DNA of 5,172 nucleotides from positions 1 through 5,172 of the forward strand of contig QGVD01000120.1 in the NCBI GenBank assembly GCA_003242685.1, read 5' to 3'. The notes under the pieces were generated by a model. The model did not search any database. It worked only from the letters and a program-made list of their open reading frames with translations, and was not told the DNA's origin. Shown in pieces: positions 1 through 5,172 of the stretch (positions are counted from its first letter, which is position 1; each line of letters starts with the position of its first letter). Made by a program: the position numbers and the translations under genes. Source of the stretch: Pseudomonadota bacterium. GTDB lineage: Bacteria; Pseudomonadota; Gammaproteobacteria; Steroidobacterales; Steroidobacteraceae.

Positions 1-128
1 GCGCGCTCGATCTGACGTTCGATCTCGGGCTCGAGATTGAGGGGCAGATAGGGACTGACGCCTCGCCCGAAGGCCGCGACGTTTCCGAGCAGCAGAACGA
101 GTGCGACTACGGATCCCGCTTTGTTCAT
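1..128 (-). CDS. Wzi-like capsule assembly protein, N-terminal fragment (runs off left edge)
   Basis: Only the first 42 codons are inside the window; the gene continues past position 1. Seen: the start codon is ATG at 128-126. A short signal peptide follows, with a Lys near the start, a hydrophobic run at residues 7-14 and a small-residue region AAFG at 18-21 that could be the cleavage site. After it comes SPYLPLNLEPEIERQIER (residues 25-42). Known: a 'SPYLPLNL.P..E.QIE.L' segment just after the signal peptide is typical of Wzi-family outer-membrane beta-barrel proteins, which help attach or assemble capsular polysaccharide at the cell surface. An AAGAAG stretch about 9 nt upstream is a modest ribosome-binding site; a GTG two codons earlier is an alternative start. 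The gene lies 94 bp downstream of the glycosyltransferase on the same strand, so co-transcription is likely. The barrel itself is not visible, so the family call rests on this short motif. Confidence 0.72.
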   Translation of the reverse strand, partial: MNKAGSVVALVLLLGNVAAFGRGVSPYLPLNLEPEIERQIER

Positions 129-222
129 GACCACTTGCTTCTTTGGGAGCAGACGTTGCGGCAGCGGAGACGCGCGGAGGATATCCGCTGGCGCCACGAG
201 TGACCACCCGCCCGGCGTTTCT

Positions 223-1413
223 CTAACCGCCGATCACGAGAGCCTCGAGCGCATCGACCGCCGCATCGATTTCGTTGGCGACGTTCCGCTCGGCGACGCG
301 GCGCGCGAGCTTCTTCTGATTCTCGCTGCTGGCGAGGAGCTCGACTGCCGCGCGCTCGAGATCGTCCGCACTGGCGCGTGCCTCCAGGGCCAGTCCGGCT
401 TCCGCGCAGCGCCGAATCCGGTGGATCTGATCACCTGCGATCGGAACGGCGACGCAGGGACGATGGCACGCGAGCGCCTGGAGCAATGTGTCGCCGCCGT
501 TCGAGATCACGATCTGTGCGGCGCGCATCAGCTCGATCAGCTCTGCAGGAGACAGGCGCGGAGCGATCCGCAGCAGCGGAGAGGCGGCATACCCTCCGCT
601 GTCCGGGACCACGCCGACGAGCACCGTGGGATGACCCCGTGTCGCGAGCCTGCGGGCCGCCTCGCCCACCGCGGCCGGCGCGTCTTCCGCTCCCGGATGT
701 CCCGTGCCGCCACCCGGGACGGCCAGAACGAAAGCGCCCGGCCTGACGTCGAAACGCTCGAGCAGCGAGCTGCGGAGCGTCGCATCCGGGGAGGGCATGA
801 TCACGTCCATGAAGCGCACTCTCGGTCGTCCGAGCAGCCGGAGCTTCAGGCGCTCGAAGCTCGAGAGACTGCCGGCGATGAACTCCGGATAGGCGATCCA
901 GTGCTCGTCGATGAGTCTCATCCATCGCAGCCGGAAAGCCCTGCGCCGCTGGCGGGGACGCGAGCTCACGAAGACGATCTTCGCACCGGATGCTCGCGCG
1001 GCGCGCAGTTGCGCAGTGCGGCCGGCGTTGTCGAAGACGACGACCTGCGGACGGAAACGCTCGATGAGCGCGATCACTTCGTCTGAATGGAACGTCGCCG
1101 AGGACGGCAGGAGCGTCGCCGGAAAGGGGACTTCACCGGCGTAGGGGGCCCGGCGGTTGAGGGCGAAGTGGACCTCCGTCCCCGGGCGTCTCTGCACGAG
1201 CGCCGTTGCGAGGGCGAGGGACCGCGCGTACTCACCCATACCCCGGGGCGCGGAGACCGGGACGAACAGCACACGCCCCGCCGCGCGGTCCTGTCGCGGT
1301 ACCGCGGACGGCGCGCGGCGGTCCGCCGAAAGAGCCGGAGCCCCTTCCGACCTTCCAGTCGTTGAATCCACATCTTCTCGAAGCGCAGAGCCTCGTCGGG
1401 CGTCGATCGACAC
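223..1413 (-). CDS. GT-B fold glycosyltransferase (MurG/PseG/UDP-glycosyltransferase-like)
   Basis: The product has 396 residues and probably transfers a sugar from a nucleotide-sugar donor during surface polysaccharide synthesis; donor and acceptor are unknown. Seen: residues 46-64 (beginning GRVLFVPV and containing GMGEYARS) resemble the first strand and glycine-rich loop of GT-B enzymes. Residues 123-129 (VVVFDNA) form another Rossmann strand. The C-terminal domain opens near 228 with a strand and a glycine-rich loop (GGGTGHPG, 234-241). It carries the donor-site signature ISNGGDTLLQALACHRP (303-319) followed by VPIAGDQ, as in MurG, PseG and macrolide-type transferases. No signal peptide or membrane span is evident, so it is probably cytoplasmic or peripheral at the membrane. 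The start is GTG at 1413, preceded after 9 nt by AGGAAGG. This start leaves about 45 residues, rich in Arg, Ala and Ser, ahead of the first strand. The stop is TAG. It is transcribed away from the flippase and toward the Wzi-like gene. Confidence 0.8.
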   Translation of the reverse strand: MSIDARRGSALREDVDSTTGRSEGAPALSADRRAPSAVPRQDRAAGRVLFVPVSAPRGMGEYARSLALATALVQRRPGTEVHFALNRRAPYAGEVPFPATLLPSSATFHSDEVIALIERFRPQVVVFDNAGRTAQLRAARASGAKIVFVSSRPRQRRRAFRLRWMRLIDEHWIAYPEFIAGSLSSFERLKLRLLGRPRVRFMDVIMPSPDATLRSSLLERFDVRPGAFVLAVPGGGTGHPGAEDAPAAVGEAARRLATRGHPTVLVGVVPDSGGYAASPLLRIAPRLSPAELIELMRAAQIVISNGGDTLLQALACHRPCVAVPIAGDQIHRIRRCAEAGLALEARASADDLERAAVELLASSENQKKLARRVAERNVANEIDAAVDALEALVIGG

Positions 1414-1422
1414 GAACGGCAG

Positions 1423-1429
1423 CCTTCCT
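1423..1429 (-). promoter_or_regulatory. Ribosome-binding site fixing the GTG start of the glycosyltransferase
   Basis: On the minus strand this reads AGGAAGG and ends 9 nt before the GTG at 1413. It is a strong Shine-Dalgarno match at ordinary spacing. It favours this GTG over the in-frame GTG 14 codons further in, which has only a weak GAGAAG ahead of it. Confidence 0.65.
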
Positions 1430-1449
1430 GGTGAGATCGTGCAGGCGCG

Positions 1450-1478
1450 ACTGTAACCGTTCTGCTCGGAAATCTCAG
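1450..1478 (-). promoter_or_regulatory. Candidate sigma-70-like promoter for the leftward unit
   Basis: On the minus strand, CTGAGA (1478-1473; four of six matches to TTGACA) is followed by a 17-nt spacer and TACAGT (1455-1450; four of six matches to TATAAT). Transcription would begin near 1443, giving a leader of about 30 nt that contains the AGGAAGG site. Position and spacing are right, but such pairs occur by chance and there is no experimental support. Confidence 0.25.
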
Positions 1479-1662
1479 GCCGGATGTGTCACCCCCAGGC
1501 GGCGGGGATCGTCCACCGTCGCAATTGTGCAACGATCGTCGCTGCAGGGCGGCAGCGGCCGGGTGGCCCGGACGGCTTCCTCATCGTCCGCCTCGCCGAT
1601 GCGTGCCCGGAGATGCAGGCGTCGAGAGCGGGAGCGCCGCTTGCTTCCGGAGCTTCCAAGAA

Positions 1663-1678
1663 CCATTCGTGCGAATGG
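1663..1678. promoter_or_regulatory. Perfect operator-like palindrome (7-bp arms, 2-bp centre)
   Basis: CCATTCG and CGAATGG flank a central TG, giving a perfect inverted repeat that stops at exactly seven pairs on each side. It lies about 90 bp upstream of the flippase start and about 250 bp from the glycosyltransferase start, inside the divergent intergenic region. Compact near-continuous dyads of this size are the usual shape of binding sites for homodimeric regulators. No second copy is apparent in the window and no regulator gene is present, so the operator role is inference. The 2-nt centre is too tight for a stable RNA hairpin loop unless inner pairs open. Confidence 0.35.
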
Positions 1679-1732
1679 AGCGCGGAATCCGATGCAGCTC
1701 CGTTTCGCGGCCCGGCACCGGCTTCTGACTCG

Positions 1733-1757
1733 GGAACGCACTGAGGAATACCGCGTC
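1733..1757 (+). promoter_or_regulatory. Candidate ECF-sigma-type promoter in front of the flippase
   Basis: GGAAC (1733-1737) is separated by 16 nt from CGTC (1754-1757), the general form of promoters used by many extracytoplasmic-function sigma factors (GGAAC, spacer of about 16, then GTC or TC). Transcription would start almost at the predicted GTG (1766), implying a leaderless or nearly leaderless message. That fits the absence of a correctly spaced ribosome-binding site. The match is short and could be chance in GC-rich DNA. Confidence 0.22.
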
Positions 1758-1765
1758 GGCTCTCT

Positions 1766-3094
1766 GTGGAAAACGCACCTACTCCAGTGTCTGCGGCAGT
1801 CGCCCGGCAACCCCCGTCGCTGATCCGCAGCCTGAGCTTCGCCGCTGCGGAGAAGGTCGTTCGAGCCTGCGTGACGTTCGTCGTCGGAATCGCGGTGCTG
1901 CGTCATCTCGGGCCCGAGGGCAACGCAGAGCTCAGCAATGTCGTCGCGACGGTCGCGCTCTTCGCCACGCTGGCGAAGTTGGGGCTCGACAACGTCGTGC
2001 TGCGCGAGGTCGCGGATCGGCCAGGCGAATCGGCGCGGACCATCGGTCAGTTCATGATCCTGCGGCTTGCCGCATCGATCGCCACCGTCTCCTGCCTGAT
2101 CTACTTCGCCGAGCTGGTGTTCCCCGGCAAGCCGATGCCGGTCGTCCTGATCGCCGCGGCTCTCGTGCTGATCCAGGCGAGCGACCTCGGGTTGCTCTGG
2201 TGCCAGGGGCTCAGGCTCCTCCAGTTCACCTCGATCGTCATGATCGCGGTGGTACTCGTCTCGGCCGCCGTCAAGATCGTTCTGATCCTCACTGGCGCGA
2301 CCTACGTCGCGTTCCTCGTTCTGCTCATCGCCGATCTCGTCGTCGCGGGAATGGCGATGAACATCGGGGCACTGAGATTCAGACCGCGTGGCGGTGGCGT
2401 TCCGCCGGCGGGCGTGCGCATCACGTCGGTCCCCGAGGTCGGCTACTCCCTTGCGATTTCTGTCGTGACGGTCGCGTACTTCTCGTTCGATGCCGTGGTG
2501 CTGCCCCGGCTGATGCCGCTCGAGGAGGCGGGACGGTTCCTGGCGGCGAAGTCGCTGGTGGACGGTGCGTCGGCCATCGGAGGCAGTTTCACCGTCGCAC
2601 TGTTTCCCTTTCTGGTGGCCGCGCGCAATCGGAGCGGCCAGGCACTCGACGAAGTCTTCGAGGCGAGCCTGACTGTTGCCGCGTACCTCGGACTCGCGAT
2701 GGCCGGCGCACTGATACTCGGCTACTTCCTCGTCATCGACACCGTGCTGGGTAGCCGATTCCACGGAATCGGCGGCGCGATCGTCTGCCTCGCGCTGGGC
2801 ATGGCCCTGTTCTTCCAGGCAGGGCTCATCGATTCCCGGCTCACGATCCATCGCCGCGTGGGCACGGTGCTGGTAAAGGCAGTGCTCGCCCTGGCGCTCA
2901 AGGCCGCAATGATCATCGGCCTCGGACAGAGCCTCACTCCGACAGTGATCGCGGTGACGACGATCGTCTCGGCGTACGCGGCGACTCTTGCGGTTACATA
3001 CTTTGCCCTGCCCGCGATGTTCTGGTCTCAGACGAGATCTCTGAGCCCGACCCGGCTGATTCCTGCCGTGAACACCTTGCGAGGGTTGCGCTGA
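1766..3094 (+). CDS. MOP-superfamily (Wzx-like) polysaccharide flippase
   Basis: The product is a 442-residue integral inner-membrane protein. Seen: after about 25 polar residues it shows roughly twelve hydrophobic segments, near residues 31-48, 56-74, 95-119, 124-146, 153-176, 178-200, 225-248, 262-286, 299-323, 335-352, 366-387 and 391-416, separated by short Arg/Lys-bearing loops. Known: a first helix ending in 'LRHLGPEG' followed by an LGLDNVVLRE-type segment is typical of Wzx-like MOP transporters, which move undecaprenyl-diphosphate-linked oligosaccharides to the periplasmic side; the length fits (about 400-500). The role here is inferred from the adjoining glycosyltransferases. The start is uncertain. 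GTG at 1766 is the first usable codon after an in-frame TGA at 1742, but the nearest purine-rich site, GAGGAA (1743-1748), is 17 nt away; GTG at codon 8 is an alternative. The stop TGA is followed after 46 bp by the GT32-FkbM gene. Confidence 0.87.
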   Translation: MENAPTPVSAAVARQPPSLIRSLSFAAAEKVVRACVTFVVGIAVLRHLGPEGNAELSNVVATVALFATLAKLGLDNVVLREVADRPGESARTIGQFMILRLAASIATVSCLIYFAELVFPGKPMPVVLIAAALVLIQASDLGLLWCQGLRLLQFTSIVMIAVVLVSAAVKIVLILTGATYVAFLVLLIADLVVAGMAMNIGALRFRPRGGGVPPAGVRITSVPEVGYSLAISVVTVAYFSFDAVVLPRLMPLEEAGRFLAAKSLVDGASAIGGSFTVALFPFLVAARNRSGQALDEVFEASLTVAAYLGLAMAGALILGYFLVIDTVLGSRFHGIGGAIVCLALGMALFFQAGLIDSRLTIHRRVGTVLVKAVLALALKAAMIIGLGQSLTPTVIAVTTIVSAYAATLAVTYFALPAMFWSQTRSLSPTRLIPAVNTLRGLR

Positions 3095-3096
3095 CC

Positions 3097-3144
3097 ATGC
3101 TCGCGGGAGCCCTTGCCGCCTCATCCGACCGGGTGCGCAGATGA
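3097..3144 (+). CDS. Possible 15-residue coupling ORF before the GT32-FkbM gene
   Basis: An ATG two bases after the flippase stop opens a 15-codon frame encoding MLAGALAASSDRVRR. Its TGA (3142-3144) overlaps the next gene's ATG (3141-3143) as ATGA. A GAGGG sits 11 nt before this ATG (3081-3085), whereas the large gene itself has no clear Shine-Dalgarno site. The arrangement would let ribosomes leaving the flippase restart, cross the gap and deliver re-initiation at 3141. The peptide resembles nothing I know and the frame is short enough to be chance. Confidence 0.25.
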   Translation: MLAGALAASSDRVRR

Positions 3145-4733
3145 TCCCGCGCATCCTCCATTTCACGGTTCCCGACCGGATCGCACCGGAGCAGCAGAGG
3201 GCGATCGAGCAAGCGGCGGAGCTGCATCCGCACTGGGAAGTGAAGGTCTGGCGCGACCCTCTCGATCCCGCGGATTTCAGGCTCTCGGGGCTGTGGCCCC
3301 GGGTCAACTCGGGTGCCCAGCTCGCGGACCTGATCCGCATCGAGGTCGTGCATCGCTACGGCGGCGTGTATCTCGATTCCGACGTCTGGCTGCGCAAGAG
3401 CCTCGACGATCTTGCGGAGCACCATCAGTTCTTCGTCGCCAGCGAGGACGGTCAACGCGCCACGAATGCGGTGTTCGGCGCGACCAGGGGGCATCCCGCA
3501 CTCGAGACCATGATCGAGGAGCTGCACGCCCGTCCGCCGGACTGGACCCTCCCGCCCACAGTTACGACGGGCCCCGAGTTCTTCTCGCGTGTGCTGCGAT
3601 GGAGAGGCGACGTCACTCTGCTGCCGCGCGAGACGTTCTATCCGCACAACTGGAACGAGCGGCCGGGCGCGGTGGCGCCGCAGACCTACGGGGTGCATCA
3701 GTGGCGCGGCTCGTGGAAGGACAGATCGATCGGGGCGCGCGTGGCAGGGATCCTGCAGAGGATCAGCTTCGAACGCATCGTCCGCGAGCTGTATCGGCGC
3801 GGTGTCGGCCTCTACCGATCGAGCGAAGCGGCGATCCGTCTTCTGAGCCCACGCGTCGACGCGTACCCGGCTTCCGGACACGTCGTACGTCGAACGATCC
3901 ATGGTCACAGACTCATCCTGGATGCTGGGGACGTTTCGATCACTCCCGAGCTCGTCCGCAACGGCTACTATGAGCTCAGAGAAGAGCTGCTGCTGCGCAG
4001 GTGTCTGCGCGGCGGTGACCTCTTCGTCGACGTCGGCGCCAATGTGGGAGTGTTCTCGCTGCTCGCGGCTTCCCTCGTCGGGCCGTTCGGAAGGGTGTAT
4101 GCCTACGAGCCGAACCCGACGGCCTCCGCACTGCTTTCGAAGGCGGCCGTGATGAACTGGATGCACGATCGCCTCATCGTGCGCGAAGCGGCCGTGGGTG
4201 CGGAAATAGGAAAGACTGAGCTGAAATTCCACCCGGCCCGCCTCGGCGACGCAGCCGTCAGAACGGATGCCGCGGACGGTGGAACGTTCTCCCGGACGGC
4301 CGCGTATCTGGGCGGCGTACAGACCGTCGGCGTTCCCGTGGTCGCGCTGGATCGCGAGTTCCCCTGCGACATCCCGATCAAGTTCCTGAAGATCGACGCG
4401 GAAGGTCACGAGGCGGAGGTCATCGAGGGCGCCAGACGTCTGCTCGAGAGCCACTGCATCGAGTACCTCATGCTGGAGGCGGTCAGAGAGGTCGCCGGCT
4501 CCGCGTGGCAGCGGCTCCTCGAGGTCGCCGAGAGACTCTGCGCGACAGGCTACGAGCCGTTCAGCCTGGGATGGAACGGCACACTGGTTCCGACTTCGCT
4601 GACGCGGATCGAATGCGGGCGCACCGCCGGAAGCCGGAACGTGGTCTTCAGGTCTTCGCGCCTTCGAGACGCCGCGGTCGCGCGTTCGTCCGAGCCGCCC
4701 GCCGCTGCGTCTCGAATCCGGCAGGTCGGCTGA
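3141..4733 (+). CDS. Bifunctional protein: GT32-type glycosyltransferase fused to FkbM-type methyltransferase
   Basis: A 530-residue single chain with two enzyme domains. Residues 1 to about 195 look like a GT32 (sugar-binding DXD, OCH1/capsular type) glycosyltransferase. MIPRILHFTV is the usual N-terminal strand; NSGAQLADLIRIEVVHRYGG (56-75) leads into YLDSDV, whose DSD (79-81) is the DXD motif expected to hold metal and nucleotide-sugar; and a conserved-looking VHQWRGSW (185-192) closes the domain. Residues about 245-505 match the FkbM family of SAM-dependent methyltransferases: LFVDVGANVGVFSLLA (294-309) is SAM motif I, AYEPNP (321-326) carries the acidic ribose-binding residue, and LKIDAEGHE (416-424) is the FkbM hallmark. 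FkbM domains generally O-methylate hydroxyls, so this one may methylate the glycan. A linker (about 196-244) and a polar tail (about 507-530) lack motifs. The start fits the family N-terminus, though the Shine-Dalgarno site is poor. It lies 46 bp after the flippase and 37 bp before the next gene, in a likely operon. Confidence 0.87.
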   Translation: MIPRILHFTVPDRIAPEQQRAIEQAAELHPHWEVKVWRDPLDPADFRLSGLWPRVNSGAQLADLIRIEVVHRYGGVYLDSDVWLRKSLDDLAEHHQFFVASEDGQRATNAVFGATRGHPALETMIEELHARPPDWTLPPTVTTGPEFFSRVLRWRGDVTLLPRETFYPHNWNERPGAVAPQTYGVHQWRGSWKDRSIGARVAGILQRISFERIVRELYRRGVGLYRSSEAAIRLLSPRVDAYPASGHVVRRTIHGHRLILDAGDVSITPELVRNGYYELREELLLRRCLRGGDLFVDVGANVGVFSLLAASLVGPFGRVYAYEPNPTASALLSKAAVMNWMHDRLIVREAAVGAEIGKTELKFHPARLGDAAVRTDAADGGTFSRTAAYLGGVQTVGVPVVALDREFPCDIPIKFLKIDAEGHEAEVIEGARRLLESHCIEYLMLEAVREVAGSAWQRLLEVAERLCATGYEPFSLGWNGTLVPTSLTRIECGRTAGSRNVVFRSSRLRDAAVARSSEPPAAASRIRQVG

Positions 4734-4754
4734 CCGGCCGCGTTCCGCACAGGG

Positions 4755-4760
4755 AAGGAG
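4755..4760 (+). promoter_or_regulatory. Strong ribosome-binding site for the right-edge gene
   Basis: AAGGAG ends 10 nt before the ATG at 4771. It is the best Shine-Dalgarno match on the rightward strand and fixes the start of the truncated last gene. The two genes ahead of it lack comparable sites. Confidence 0.7.
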
Positions 4761-4770
4761 CGTTCTCAAC

Positions 4771-5172
4771 ATGTTCGGCAGACTCCTGCGAGCGCCATCG
4801 AGAGTCCGGGAGATGGTGCGACTGATCGACGTGCGATCGCGACTCGAGGCGCAGCGTGCTCATGAAGCGCTCGAGGCACTGAAGCGGGAGCCGCGCTACG
4901 CGCATCCGAAGCATCTGGCGCGGTTCGGTTACAAGGTCTACTCGCAGAACGACGAAGACGGGATCATCGCGGAGATCTTCGAGAGAGTCGGCGCCGTCAG
5001 CAGGACCTTCGTCGAGTTCGGCGTCGGAGACGGACTGGAGAACAACACGCTGACGCTGCTTTTCAAGGGGTGGCGCGGTCTGTGGATAGAGGGCAACCCC
5101 CGCTTCGTCGAGCGGATCCGCACGAACCTCCCCGTCACGATCGCAAGCGGTGCACTTCGGGTGACCAACGCC
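4771..5172 (+). CDS. Methyltransferase-like (FkbM-related) protein, N-terminal part (runs off right edge)
   Basis: The frame is open from ATG 4771 to the window end, giving 134 residues with no stop. Seen: an Arg-rich, probably helical N-terminal 50 residues; then FGYKVYSQNDEDGIIAEIF (52-70); FVEFGVGDGLENNTL (80-94), which reads as a variant SAM-binding motif I; and GWRGLWIEGNPRFVERI (100-116), whose IEGNP matches the strand-ending acidic residue and loop after it. Known: this 'SQ..EDG ... VEFGVG.G.E.NT ... GWRGLWIEG' pattern is found in FkbM-like or uncharacterised methyltransferase-type proteins that are common in polysaccharide gene clusters. The catalytic C-terminal half is missing, so activity cannot be judged. 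No signal peptide is evident; a cytoplasmic location is inferred. It follows the GT32-FkbM gene by 37 bp with a strong ribosome-binding site, so it is probably in the same transcript. It is distinct in sequence from the FkbM domain next door. Confidence 0.75.
   Translation, partial: MFGRLLRAPSRVREMVRLIDVRSRLEAQRAHEALEALKREPRYAHPKHLARFGYKVYSQNDEDGIIAEIFERVGAVSRTFVEFGVGDGLENNTLTLLFKGWRGLWIEGNPRFVERIRTNLPVTIASGALRVTNA

Larger units (their letters stand above)
1414..1765. other. Divergent intergenic region of about 350 bp
   Basis: This is the only gene-free stretch over 300 bp. It separates the leftward glycosyltransferase/Wzi unit from the rightward flippase unit, so promoters for both should lie here. 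Seen inside it: the glycosyltransferase ribosome-binding site (1423-1429), a weak leftward sigma-70-like pair (1450-1478), two GC-rich inverted repeats (1540-1557 and 1559-1571), a perfect palindrome (1663-1678) and a rightward GGAAC/CGTC pair (1733-1757). Open frames across it translate to Arg/Ala/Gly/Pro/Ser-rich peptides without recognisable domains. I see no tRNA-like fold, riboswitch or insertion-sequence end. Confidence 0.7.

Noticed and set aside
162..190. Inverted repeat CAGCGGA/TCCGCTG between the glycosyltransferase and Wzi-like genes as a terminator
   Set aside because: The stem is only 7 bp around a 15-nt loop and no T-run follows on the minus strand. The genes are likely co-transcribed.
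121..1086. 321-codon plus-strand open frame over the glycosyltransferase gene
   Set aside because: The minus-strand frame here contains the GT-B signatures and a strong ribosome-binding site; the plus-strand translation has low complexity and no domain.
1484..1744. 86-codon plus-strand open frame filling the intergenic region just before the flippase
   Set aside because: It has no ribosome-binding site, a low-complexity Ala/Gly/Ser/Pro composition and no recognisable motif, and it overlaps the dyad and candidate promoter boxes. Chance is more likely.
1723..1751. Sigma-70-type promoter (TTCTGA, 17 nt, GAATAC) before the flippase
   Set aside because: Only about three and two of six positions match the consensus boxes, weaker than the overlapping GGAAC/CGTC reading.
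1475..3340. 621-codon open frame on the minus strand opposite the flippase
   Set aside because: It runs antisense across the flippase, whose frame shows clear membrane helices. The translation is rich in Arg, Asp, Glu, His and Gln with no recognisable domain, as expected from the reverse complement of GC-rich coding DNA.
3113..3973. 286-codon plus-strand open frame overlapping the start of the GT32-FkbM gene
   Set aside because: It is out of frame with the DXD-containing protein, and its translation is Arg/Gly/Ala/Pro-rich without motifs.
2994..4772. 592-codon open frame on the minus strand opposite the GT32-FkbM gene
   Set aside because: It is antisense to a gene with two well-marked enzyme domains. 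Its own translation is Arg/Asp/Glu-rich and motif-free, so it is a composition artefact.
1..5172. Mobile element, CRISPR array, toxin-antitoxin or phage-defence system
   Set aside because: There is no transposase, integrase, nuclease or repeat-spacer pattern. Every supported gene fits surface polysaccharide synthesis, modification or export.

Overview
The window is GC-rich, densely coding bacterial DNA. It looks like part of a surface-polysaccharide locus (capsule, exopolysaccharide or O-antigen type) from a Gram-negative (diderm) bacterium. The Gram-negative reading rests mainly on the left-edge gene, whose product begins like an outer-membrane capsule-assembly protein of the Wzi family. Two start codons appear to be GTG, and long spurious antisense ORFs occur, as expected at high GC. 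No sequence feature fixes the genus or phylum.

Layout. On the minus strand, reading leftward from about 1413, are a GT-B glycosyltransferase (1413-223) and then a Wzi-like protein (128 to beyond the left edge). On the plus strand, reading rightward from 1766, are a multi-spanning MOP/Wzx-type flippase (1766-3094), a two-domain protein joining a GT32-type glycosyltransferase to an FkbM-type methyltransferase (3141-4733), and the N-terminal part of a second methyltransferase-like protein (4771 to beyond the right edge). The two groups are divergent. A gene-free stretch of about 350 bp (1414-1765) separates them and should hold both promoters. It contains a perfect 16-bp operator-like palindrome, two short GC-rich hairpins and candidate promoter boxes facing each way.

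How the parts could work together (inference). The glycosyltransferases would build a lipid-linked oligosaccharide at the inner membrane, and the FkbM-type domain(s) could methylate a sugar or other nucleophile on it. The flippase would move it to the periplasm, and the Wzi-like protein would act at the outer membrane. No polymerase (Wzy), chain-length regulator (Wzc/Wzz), initiating transferase or export channel (Wza) is visible here. They would have to lie outside the window.

The most distinctive items are the single-chain GT32-FkbM fusion, a 15-codon ORF in the gap before it that ends in an ATGA overlap with its start codon, and the palindrome between the divergent units. I see no rRNA, tRNA, CRISPR array, transposase, insertion-sequence ends or prophage genes, and nothing that amounts to a wholly new system.
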